From Dehalococcoidia bacterium (GTDB taxonomy: Bacteria > Chloroflexota > Dehalococcoidia > Dehalococcoidales > UBA1222), in assembly GCA_009779655.1 (NCBI GenBank), contig WRDV01000035.1:1-9086 (forward strand): 9,086 bases of DNA. Reading direction: 5' to 3'. The translations under genes were made by a program, and so were the position numbers. The stretch's first letter is position 1; every line of letters starts with the position of its first letter. Under the pieces are notes generated by a model. It did no database searches, had not been told where the DNA came from, and saw only the letters and a program-made list of their open reading frames with translations. Of the stretch, positions 1 to 7,500 are shown one piece after another.

Positions 1-53
1 AACTCTGATAGGACTCATATAAAGACTCCTATATCATGTATATATGGATCATT

Positions 54-455
54 TTACAGGGTAGACTTAGTAATGTCAACGCGATGTAGTACATCGTACG
101 GCAAGCGTGCCCAGTCAGCGGTCATTGCGTCATTTGAGGTAACAGCACGAACTGCTACCAAATGCCCATAAGTACGGAAATCTCCCATGACGCCAACACT
201 CTTCACATCAGTAAGTATGGCAAAACTCTGCCATAGCTGACGGTACAAGTTAGCTTTTTTGATTTCAGACATCACTATCCAATCAGCCGATTTCAAAATC
301 TCAAGCTTTTCGCGCGTCACATCACCGATGACGCGAATGGCTAAGCCGGATCCAGGGAAAGGTTGCCTCCAATATGCTAAACTTAAATACCGAAAAGTCC
401 AATATGTACTGGACTCATACACCCATTTGATTTTGTCTCGGTCCATATGATACAA
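54..455 (-). pseudogene. guaA: GMP synthase (GuaA) C-terminal fragment, truncated at both ends
   Basis: The frame encodes 133 residues. Residues 29-126 (bases about 371-78) closely match the C-terminal dimerisation region of glutamine-hydrolysing GMP synthase: WRQPFPG, then GLAIRVIGDVTREKLEIL, a SVGVMGDFRTYGHLVAVRAV stretch, and MTADWARLPYDVL. The first 28 residues do not resemble GuaA. The glutaminase and ATP-pyrophosphatase domains are absent. After LPYDVL the family normally continues for about 30 residues, ending in a substrate-contacting KPPxTIEWE tail. Here only HRVDITKSTL follows before the stop; it may be a decayed, internally deleted version of the family ending RVVYDITSKPPSTIEWE. 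Family PFPGPGL reads PFPGSGL here. No other frame in 1-78 supplies the missing tail. The fragment cannot make GMP by itself, so I call it a relic, presumably with a full guaA elsewhere. Its conserved core has no internal stop, so the loss may be recent. Function as a small protein cannot be excluded. Confidence 0.8.
396..415. repeat. Short inverted repeat upstream of the pyr promoter
   Basis: Perfect 6-bp arms AGTCCA (396-401) and TGGACT (410-415) are separated by 8 nt. It ends 11 nt before the proposed -35 element of the pyrR promoter and lies in the part of the guaA frame with no GuaA homology. It could be a regulator site or a small hairpin, but arms this short can also occur by chance. 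Confidence 0.3.
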
Positions 456-456
456 T
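427..456 (+). promoter_or_regulatory. Probable sigma-70 promoter of the pyr operon
   Basis: A -35-like TTGATT (427-432) and a -10-like TACAAT (451-456) are separated by 18 nt. This would start transcription near 462-464 and give a leader of about 115 nt before pyrR, enough to hold the PyrR-binding hairpin and the attenuator. It is the best-placed pair upstream of the leader. A TATGAT at 446-451 is too close to this -35. The assignment is by consensus only. Confidence 0.5.
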
Positions 457-488
457 CTTACCGACTAAATAAAGTTCATTTATTGTAC

Positions 489-520
489 CTTTTAAGTCAG
501 TCCAGAGAGGCTGGTAAGGG
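489..520 (+). promoter_or_regulatory. PyrR-binding RNA hairpin (anti-antiterminator) in the pyr leader
   Basis: AGTCCAGAGAGGCT at 499-512 matches the known PyrR-binding consensus ARUCCNGNGAGGYU. It can fold with CAG (498-500) paired to CTG (511-513), G-U pairs just below, an AA bulge (494-495), and a lower stem 489-493 with 516-520. In characterised PyrR systems, UMP-loaded PyrR binds this loop and stabilises it. Here that would hold 511-520, the bases needed for the antiterminator, so excess UMP would switch the operon down. The consensus match is seen directly; the exact lower stem is my hand fold. Confidence 0.88.
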
Positions 521-554
521 ATATGAAGGATGATATACTCAGACCTCTTACCGG
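511..554 (+). promoter_or_regulatory. Antiterminator helix of the pyr leader
   Basis: Bases 511-520 (CTGGTAAGGG) can pair without interruption with 545-554 (CTCTTACCGG), forming 10 pairs of which two are G-U. This helix uses the 3' arm of the PyrR-binding hairpin and the 5' arm of the terminator-like hairpin, so it excludes both. It would be the low-UMP (on) state and would leave the pyrR ribosome-binding site at 566-571 free. Confidence 0.75.
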
Positions 555-578
555 CAAAAATCGATAAGAGGTTTTGTT
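543..578 (+). terminator. Attenuator hairpin that also contains the pyrR Shine-Dalgarno
   Basis: ACCTCTTA (543-550) is perfectly complementary to TAAGAGGT (565-572). A CG/CG extension (552-553 with 562-563) lies across one mismatch. TTTTGTT follows directly, then the pyrR ATG at 579. The stem is only moderately strong (three GC pairs in 8 bp) and the T tract is short, so it may be a leaky intrinsic terminator. The 3' arm includes AAGAGG (566-571), the only good SD for pyrR, 7 nt before the ATG. The hairpin would therefore also block translation initiation. Both modes are known for PyrR: transcription attenuation in Bacillus, and proposed SD sequestration in actinobacteria. Which operates here is undecided. 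Confidence 0.7.
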
Positions 579-1115
579 ATGCCCATTAAAGTTGTAATGA
601 GCGCCGATGAGCTAAGGCGAGCTATGGCTCGCATGGCACATGAGATTGTGGAGTACAATAAATCCACCGACAATCTCATGCTTGTCGGGATGCATACACG
701 CGGCGTGCCGCTAGCAAAACGCCTCTCGTCCAATATCGCCTCTTTTGAAAAGACTCCTGTCCCTGTTGGAGTACTTGATTTCACAAGCTACCGCGATGAC
801 CTCAATCACCGCCAGCCTGTAGTGAAAGGCTCCGACATACCGGGTAGCATTAATGGCAAGGTTGTTGTGTTGGTTGACGACGTTTTGTTCACCGGTCGCT
901 CTGCCCGCGCCGCTATGGATGCCATTATTGATTTCGGGCGGCCTGCAGTAATTCAATTGGCCGTGCTTATTGATCGAGGCCACCGCGAACTGCCCATCCG
1001 CGCTGATTACGTAGGGAAGAACATTCCCTCGTCACACGCTGAAGATGTACAAGTCAAACTAAGCGAAATCGACGGAACTGACGAAGTGTGCATCGCCACC
1101 ATGGAGCAATGCTAA
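579..1115 (+). CDS. pyrR: PyrR, bifunctional pyr operon regulator and uracil phosphoribosyltransferase
   Basis: This 178-residue protein has the usual PyrR length and type I phosphoribosyltransferase fold. The PRPP-binding motif VVVLVDDVLFTGRSARAA lies at about 95-112. The early substrate loop MHTRGVPLA is at 38-46, the flexible-loop region with DFTSYRDD is at 67-74, and the PyrR-typical DRGHRELPIRADYVGKNIPSS stretch is at 132-152. Family members bind UMP (or UTP) and the leader RNA hairpin to reduce pyr expression. Many also make UMP from uracil and PRPP. The ATG at 579 is chosen because AAGAGG (566-571) sits 7 nt upstream and the N-terminus aligns with the family. It is the first gene of the operon and lies directly behind the matching RNA element, so it probably controls its own synthesis. 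It stops 1 nt before pyrB. The protein is cytosolic and I see nothing broken. Confidence 0.96.
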   Translation: MPIKVVMSADELRRAMARMAHEIVEYNKSTDNLMLVGMHTRGVPLAKRLSSNIASFEKTPVPVGVLDFTSYRDDLNHRQPVVKGSDIPGSINGKVVVLVDDVLFTGRSARAAMDAIIDFGRPAVIQLAVLIDRGHRELPIRADYVGKNIPSSHAEDVQVKLSEIDGTDEVCIATMEQC

Positions 1116-1116
1116 C

Positions 1117-2076
1117 ATGAATAATTTGCTTGCACTTGATATCTCTGCATGGCAACACCGGCACATACTTGATATACAAGACTTTAGCGCAGATGAAATC
1201 AATCTAGTAATGCTGACTGCGGATATTATGAGCAAGCATATGTCCGGTCCGATTAAGAAAACTGGCTCTCTGCGTGGCAAGACAATTGTGACGCTATTCT
1301 ACGAAGCTAGTACGCGCACGCGCGGTTCATTTGAGCTCGCCGCTAAAAACTTAGGCGCAGACGTAGTAAACATGACCGTACAATCGTCAAGTGTAAGCAA
1401 AGGCGAGAGTCTGATCAACACTCTCAATACACTAGAATCCATCGGTGCAGATATGATTGTGATGCGGCACCATCTGTCAGGGGCGCATTACAGCGCCGTC
1501 CCATTCATGCGCGCAAATCTCATTAACGCCGGAGACGGGTGGCATGCTCATCCCACGCAGGCTCTACTTGATCTCTACACTATCCGCCAACACTTAGGCA
1601 GCGCGCAAGGACTCAAAACTGTCATCATCGGCGATATTAGACATAGCCGCGTAGCCCATTCAAATATTTGGTGCCTTTCCAAAATGGGCGCGCGCGTAGT
1701 ATTGTGTGCCCCGCCAACCTTACTGCCGGCAGGTCTGGATAATACGCATAACCTATTCCCAAAAGTTGAAGTTGAATACAATATCAGCAATGCGCTCGTT
1801 GACGCCGATGTAGTTATGGAATTGCGCCTGCAAAAAGAGCGCATGCGCGGTGATTTACTGCCGGGATTAGATGAGTTTATCTATGGCTACCAGCTTAATG
1901 CAGCACGTCTGGCGCTAGCTAAGCCGCATGTTATTGTGATGCACCCGGGCCCGGTTAACGAAGATGTCGAAATGGCAACGGATGTACTGCATAGCCCGCG
2001 GGCCGTGGTAACCAATCAAGTAACAAACGGCGTGGCAGTGCGCATGGCCATACTGCAATTACTATCTATAGGGTAA
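1117..2076 (+). CDS. pyrB: Aspartate carbamoyltransferase, catalytic subunit
   Basis: PyrB joins carbamoyl phosphate to L-aspartate, giving N-carbamoyl-aspartate, the first committed pyrimidine step. At 319 residues it is of family length. The carbamoyl-phosphate motif FYEASTRTRGSFE is at 61-73, the active-site loop SSVSKGES at 91-98 (Lys95), Arg117-His118 follow an IVM strand, and HPTQALLDLYT is at 145-155. The aspartate domain has GDIRHSRVAHSN and HPGPVNEDVEM. An aspartate-side RLQKERM replaces the more usual RxQxER pattern with little change. The start at 1117 is 1 nt past the pyrR stop, with GGAG (1103-1106) inside the end of pyrR, which suggests translational coupling. No regulatory subunit gene pyrI is present, so a simple catalytic trimer is likely. 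In some bacteria PyrB associates with dihydroorotase; the neighbouring pyrC is a full-length class I enzyme and needs no such partner for catalysis. Confidence 0.96.
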   Translation: MNNLLALDISAWQHRHILDIQDFSADEINLVMLTADIMSKHMSGPIKKTGSLRGKTIVTLFYEASTRTRGSFELAAKNLGADVVNMTVQSSSVSKGESLINTLNTLESIGADMIVMRHHLSGAHYSAVPFMRANLINAGDGWHAHPTQALLDLYTIRQHLGSAQGLKTVIIGDIRHSRVAHSNIWCLSKMGARVVLCAPPTLLPAGLDNTHNLFPKVEVEYNISNALVDADVVMELRLQKERMRGDLLPGLDEFIYGYQLNAARLALAKPHVIVMHPGPVNEDVEMATDVLHSPRAVVTNQVTNGVAVRMAILQLLSIG

Positions 2077-2082
2077 AAAGCG

Positions 2083-3363
2083 ATGAAAGATATATTAATT
2101 AAAAACGGACGCATTATTAATCCGGCAACCGGAACGGACGAAATCGGCGATTTACTGCTCTCAAATGGCCGCATCAAGCAGCTCGGACAAAACATCTCTT
2201 GCCAAAACAACGAGACAATAGATGCCACATCTCTGGTGGTCTGCCCAGGCTTCGTAGACCTGCACTGCCATCTGCGGCAACCAGGTTTTGAAGCAAAGGA
2301 AACCATCTCAAGCGGCAGCAAAGCAGCGGCAAAAGGAGGATTCACAACTGTCTGCTGCATGCCAAACACAAACCCGCCGCTTGATAATTTGCCGCTTATA
2401 ACTTATGTCAATACCATTGCTGAGAAGGAAGCCTCTATACGTATATTACCTATCGGATGCATTACGCGCGCCAGAAAAGGCGATGAGCTGGCAGATATGG
2501 CGGCTATGGCACAGGCAGGCGTCGTCGGGTTCTCGGACGACGGCAGTTATGTCAAAAACCCACAGATCATGCGCCGCGCCATGGAATACAGCTTGCCGCT
2601 TGGACTGCCCGTTATTGAGCACTGTGAAGATACAGCTCTTGCAGCCGACGGACAAATGAATGAGGGAATTGTTGCCACAGCGCTCGGGCTCTGCGGAATA
2701 CCGGCAGCGGCTGAGGATGTCGCCGTCGCCCGCGACATCATATTAGCTGAGCTTACCGGAGCCAGACTGCATATCGCCCACGTCAGCACTAAAGGCGCAG
2801 TAGAGTTAATACGCCAGGGCAAAAAACGCGGTGTGAGGCTAACTGCAGAAGTTACGCCGCATCACTTAGCTCTAACGGAGGAGCGCGTGCTGGGTTTTAA
2901 TACCCAAGCTAAAGTTGCGCCGCCATTACGAACGCAGTCCGATATTGACGCGCTGATAGAGGGGTTAATAGACGGCACGATAGACGCCATAGCTACCGAT
3001 CACGCCCCGCACACTATCAATGACAAACTATGCGAGTTCGGCTCGGCGGCCTGCGGAATATCCGGATTGGAAACAGCTTTCGCCGTGCTGATGAAACTGG
3101 TGCATAGCGGCAAATTGCCGCTGCCTATGCTGATTGCAAAGCTGACAAATGAGCCTGCGTCCATACTGCGCATGAGGTTAGGCTCGCTAGAAGTGGGCGC
3201 CCCTGCCGATATCGCTATCTTTGCCCCTGATATTGAATGGACTGTTGATACGGCAAACTTCGCTTCCAAAGGACACAACACTCCATTTGCGGGAGAAACC
3301 CTAAAAGGAAAGGTCAGAACCACCATCTATTCGGGGCAAATCGTATATCAAGACAATGAGTAA
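2083..3363 (+). CDS. pyrC: Dihydroorotase, class I
   Basis: PyrC is a zinc amidohydrolase that cyclises carbamoyl-aspartate to dihydroorotate. At 426 residues it has the size of the longer class I (Bacillus-type) enzymes, not the roughly 350-residue class II type. The metal ligands can be followed: His61 and His63 in DLHCHLR, Asp153 in FSDDG, His180 in HCED, His233 in HIAHVST, and catalytic Asp306 in IATDHAPH. Arg65 and the MPNTNPPLD segment (93-101) are the expected substrate contacts. Thus it looks like an active enzyme and not an inactive pyrC' type. The family's common HLREPG reads HLRQPG here (Gln66), which does not change a known ligand. The start lies 6 nt after the pyrB stop, with a weak AGGG (2070-2073) 9 nt upstream. 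The N-terminus KDILIKNGRIINP aligns with the family start. Confidence 0.96.
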   Translation: MKDILIKNGRIINPATGTDEIGDLLLSNGRIKQLGQNISCQNNETIDATSLVVCPGFVDLHCHLRQPGFEAKETISSGSKAAAKGGFTTVCCMPNTNPPLDNLPLITYVNTIAEKEASIRILPIGCITRARKGDELADMAAMAQAGVVGFSDDGSYVKNPQIMRRAMEYSLPLGLPVIEHCEDTALAADGQMNEGIVATALGLCGIPAAAEDVAVARDIILAELTGARLHIAHVSTKGAVELIRQGKKRGVRLTAEVTPHHLALTEERVLGFNTQAKVAPPLRTQSDIDALIEGLIDGTIDAIATDHAPHTINDKLCEFGSAACGISGLETAFAVLMKLVHSGKLPLPMLIAKLTNEPASILRMRLGSLEVGAPADIAIFAPDIEWTVDTANFASKGHNTPFAGETLKGKVRTTIYSGQIVYQDNE

Positions 3364-3376
3364 AGGTAAGGACACT

Positions 3377-4513
3377 ATGACAAAACGAGCAATACTGCTA
3401 CTGCAAGACGGATCAATTTACGAAGGTCAAAGTATCGGCGCAGATATTGACGCCTGCGGAGAAGTTGTTTTCAACACTTCCATGATCGGTTATCAAGAAC
3501 TGCTGACAGATCCGTCATACGCCGGACAAATCGTAATCCCTACATATCCGCTCATCGGCAACTACGGCATAAACGAATATGATATGGACTCAGGACGGAT
3601 ACAGGCGCAAGGGTTCGCAGTACGCGAGTCCTGCTTCAAACCAAGCCATTACCAAAGCCAAAAAACTCTAGACAGCTATTTATCAGAAGCCGACATTCCT
3701 GGCATCGCAGGACTTGATACGCGCTCTATTACCCGCAAGCTACGCAATCACGGCGTAATGATGGGTGTGCTTACCTCAACGCGTACTCCACAGGAAGCGG
3801 CGGAACTACTGCGAAGCACTCCAAGCTATGACACACAAGATTTTGTCAAGAAAATTTCTGCTAAAGAGAGTTTCTTTTTCCGCCCCGAAGACGGGCCTCG
3901 TCGCCGCAACATAGTAATTGTAGATTACGGTTGTAAGTACAGCATCATGCGCATAATACACAGACTTGACTGTAACGTAAAAGTAATGCCGTGCACCGCG
4001 ACTGCCAAAGAAATCTTGGGTAGCAACCCTGACGGAATACTGCTTTCGCCCGGGCCAGGAAACCCTGAGGTATTGGATTATGCCGTATATAACATTCGCG
4101 GGCTCATCGGATATAAGCCAATCTTAGGCATATGTCTTGGAGGACAGCTCGTCGCTCGTGCTTTCGGAGGTAAAACTTTCAAACTCAAGTTTGGGCACCG
4201 CGGCGGAAACCATCCCGTGAAAGAACTGTCTACTGAATGCGTACATATCAGCGCTCAAAACCACGGCTATGCTGTTGACCCGGACAGTCTTAACAACGGT
4301 CTGAATGTGAGCCACATTAGCTTAAACGATAATACCGTGGAAGGTTTGCTTCACAAAGAACTGCCCATACTCACTATCCAATATCACTTAGAGACATCAC
4401 TCGGACCGCATGATAACCTAAACATTTTTGATCAATTTATGCAACTTGTAGACAGCGAGAAAAATAATTTTCATTGTGATGAAAGAGCAGGAGAAGACAA
4501 AATTGATTACTAA
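3377..4513 (+). CDS. carA: Carbamoyl-phosphate synthase small (glutaminase) subunit
   Basis: CarA hydrolyses glutamine and channels ammonia to CarB for carbamoyl phosphate synthesis. From ATG 3377 it has 378 residues, near the usual 360-380. An ATG at 3356 would add seven residues and overlap pyrC. I prefer 3377 because AAAGG and AAGGA (3362-3372) precede it and TKRAILLLQDG is the normal family N-terminus. The CarA N-terminal domain (1 to about 150) has GEVVFNTSMIGYQE and GIAGLDTRSITRKLR. The class I glutaminase domain runs from VDYGCKY (182) with SPGPGNP at 224-230, nucleophile Cys253 in GICLG, GHRGGNHPVK, QNHGYAVD, and His337/Glu339 in YHLET. The triad is therefore intact. Oddly, family CLGHQ reads CLGGQ (Gly256), and YHPEASPGPHD reads YHLETSLGPHD. 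After FDQFM there is a tail of about 23 residues whose codons overlap the carB start and hold its SD. Confidence 0.95.
   Translation: MTKRAILLLQDGSIYEGQSIGADIDACGEVVFNTSMIGYQELLTDPSYAGQIVIPTYPLIGNYGINEYDMDSGRIQAQGFAVRESCFKPSHYQSQKTLDSYLSEADIPGIAGLDTRSITRKLRNHGVMMGVLTSTRTPQEAAELLRSTPSYDTQDFVKKISAKESFFFRPEDGPRRRNIVIVDYGCKYSIMRIIHRLDCNVKVMPCTATAKEILGSNPDGILLSPGPGNPEVLDYAVYNIRGLIGYKPILGICLGGQLVARAFGGKTFKLKFGHRGGNHPVKELSTECVHISAQNHGYAVDPDSLNNGLNVSHISLNDNTVEGLLHKELPILTIQYHLETSLGPHDNLNIFDQFMQLVDSEKNNFHCDERAGEDKIDY
4489..4493 (+). promoter_or_regulatory. Ribosome-binding site that decides the carB start
   Basis: AGGAG lies inside the end of carA, 9 nt before an in-frame TTG at 4503. The earlier in-frame GTG (4476) and ATG (4479) have only AT-rich sequence upstream and no SD. 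Starting at TTG gives the family-typical N-terminus with lysines followed by KVLIIGSGP. Confidence 0.6.
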
Positions 4514-7500
4514 ACCTAAAAAAGTGCTTATTATTGGCAGCGGGCCTATTATTATCGGGCAAGCCGCCGAGTTTGATTATGCCGGCACACAAGCCTGTAA
4601 AGCTATGCGCGAAGAAGGAGTTATTTCCGTTCTCGTCAACTCAAACCCGGCCACCATCATGACTGACGAAGAAATTGCCGACATAGTATACATTGAGCCG
4701 CTGACAGTGGAAATGCTTACCCGTATAATCGAACGCGAGCGCCCTGACGGACTTTTGCCGACTCTAGGCGGGCAGACAGGGCTCAACCTAGCAGTCGCAC
4801 TAGCCGATGCCGGAGTCTTGGAAAAATACAACGTACGCCCTCTAGGAACGTCTATTGACACAATCCGCACCGCCGAAGACCGCGAGTTATTCAAAAAGCT
4901 CCTGCTAAAAATAGGCGAGCCTGTGCCGCAATCCGCTACAGTCACAAGCCTGGAAGACGCCCGCGTAATCGCCGGCGAAATTGGTCTGCCGGTAGTAATA
5001 AGACCTTCTTTCACCATGGGAGGAACCGGCGGCGGTATAGCCCATACATGGGACGAACTAGACTCTATTGCCTCCGGCGGGTTAATGGCTTCGCCGACAC
5101 ATCAAGTGCTTGTTGAACGCTCCGTGGCAGGCTGGAAAGAAATTGAATACGAGGTAATGCGTGATGCCGCCGACACCTGTATCACAGTATGCAGCATGGA
5201 AAACTTTGATCCGGTCGGAGTCCATACCGGTGACAGTATTGTTGTTGCTCCCGTGCAGACACTTACTAGCCGCGAATATCAAATGCTGCGCTCAGCCTCA
5301 TCCAAAATCATCCGCGCTCTTAAAATTGAAGGGGGCTGCAATATCCAATTCGCCTTAAACCCATCTTCTGAAGAATATGTGGTCATCGAGGTCAATCCGC
5401 GCGTCAGCCGTTCTTCGGCACTTGCCAGTAAAGCAACAGGTTATCCCATCGCGCGCGTCGCATCCAAAATTGCGATTGGAAAACGCCTAGATGAGATTCC
5501 AAACGCTGTAACAGGCAAGACTCTTGCCTCTTTCGAACCGGCAGTGGATTATATTGTCGTCAAGATACCGCGTTGGCCATTCGACAAATTCGCGTCCGGA
5601 GACAGGCTGCTTGGCACACAGATGAAAGCCACGGGTGAAGTAATGGCAATAGATCGTACTTTTGAGGCAGCGTTTGGCAAAGCTATACGCTCTCTTGAAT
5701 TCGGTAAAAAGACACTCTTATGGGAAGACCCGCGCTGGAAAGAAGGTCCGTTTGACTATTCTGAGGCCACTGACCTGCGGCTGTGGGCACTGATGGCAGC
5801 ACTGCGGCGCGGCATCACACCTGATACAATCCACAGCAAAACAAAAATCGACTTATGGTTTCTCAACAAAATGCTTAACCTCGTTAACATGGAAAAGCGC
5901 TTGCTGTCACAAACGCTTGACCCTGAGTTAATGCTACAAGCCAAACGTATGGGCTTCTCAGATGTAACAATAGGAACGTTATCTGATAAACTGCCTGAGC
6001 AGATACGTCAGATGCGGCATGAATGGGGTATTTGTCCGGTATATAAGATGGTTGATACTTGCGCCGCTGAGTTTGATGCCGCGACGCCATACTTCTACAG
6101 CACTTATGAACTGGAAAACGAGGCTATTCCCGCTCCCGTGAAAAAAGCTATCGTAATCGGCAGCGGACCAATACGCATAGCTCAAGGAATTGAATTCGAT
6201 TACTGTTCAGTGCACTCAGCATGGGTTTTGCATAAAGCGGGATATCAATCCATTATGGTTAACTCCAATCCGGAGACTGTTTCAACCGATTTTGATACTT
6301 CAGACAGGCTGTACTTTGAGGCTCTGGATACTGAGAGCCTGCTTGATATCTTAGAGAACGAGAGTTCCGGCGAAGGCTGCAAAGAGCCTCTTTCCATCGT
6401 GCAATTCGGCGGACAGACAGCCATCAACTTAGCGGAACCGCTGACATGCGCCGGCATGCCGCTCATCGGCTCAAGTTCTGATACCATTGACCTTGCTGAA
6501 GATAGAGGACGTTTTGAAGCTTTTCTTTCAGAGCTTGGTATACCTCAGGCTCCCGGGTCAGCCGTCAGCAATGTTGAAGAGGCTTTGAGAGTTGCTGATC
6601 TCATAGGTTATCCTGTTGTGGTGCGCCCATCATACGTATTAGGCGGACGCGCTATGGAAATCGTACACGACGCTTCAGATTTGGCACGCTATATGAAAGC
6701 AGCCTCAGAATTGGATACCGGTCATCGCATTCTAATTGATAAATACCTTATCGGAAAGGAATGTGAGATAGATGCTGTCGCCGACGGAGAAACTGTGTTC
6801 ATTCCAGGAGTCATGGAACATATCGAGCGCACAGGCGTGCATTCCGGTGACAGCATGGCTGTATACCCATCGCAAAACCTCACAGACAACGAAATAAGCA
6901 CTATCGTTGATTACTCTGTGCGCATGGGATTGGGTCTTGGCGTTATTGGATTAATGAACGTACAGTTTGTGGTTATGCATGTAAATGGCGAGTCAAAAGT
7001 GTATGTGCTTGAGCTTAATCCGCGCGCGTCGCGCACCATCCCTTTTATATCCAAGGTAGCAGGCGTGCCAATGATAGAGTTAGCTACGAATGTTATGTTA
7101 GGTCGCAGTCTCAAAGAGCAAGGCTACTCCACGGGGCTTCACTCGGCGCGTGAACTGATCGCGATTAAGGCCCCGGTATTCTCTATGTCAAAACTAGTAG
7201 GCGTAGATACATACCTCGGGCCAGAAATGAAGTCCACCGGCGAGGTGATGGGTATTGACCATGATTTCAAGGCAGCTCTTGGTAAAACCCTGCTGGCGGC
7301 AGGACTGATGCTGCCGCAGCGCGGCAAACTGCTAATGTCTATCGCAGATCGCGACAAGGCCGAAGCGCTGCCTATCATCCGGCGCTTACATCAAAGTGGC
7401 TACAGCTTCTTCGCTACCGAAGGCACAGCGGTAATGATTGAAGCTGACAGTATGCCGGTCAACGTCATAACCAAGAAATTATCCGAGGGACATCCTAACG

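Noticed and set aside
11..419. GGACTCATA occurs at 11-19 and again at 411-419, flanking the guaA relic as a 9-bp direct repeat
   Set aside because: It does not lie at the edges of the GuaA homology (78 and 371), no transposase or terminal inverted repeats are present, and a 9-bp match in a stretch this size can be chance.
259..450. 63-codon open frame on the + strand opposite the guaA relic
   Set aside because: The opposite strand carries clear GuaA homology, and there is no SD or recognisable motif.
468..484. AATAAA/TTTATT hairpin with a GTTCA loop at the start of the leader
   Set aside because: The all-AT stem of 6 bp is very weak and is not part of the PyrR switch; no role can be supported.
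4577..5017. 146-codon open frame on the - strand inside carB
   Set aside because: It is fully antisense to a conserved ATP-grasp region of CarB; the serine/arginine/valine-rich composition is typical of a shadow frame.
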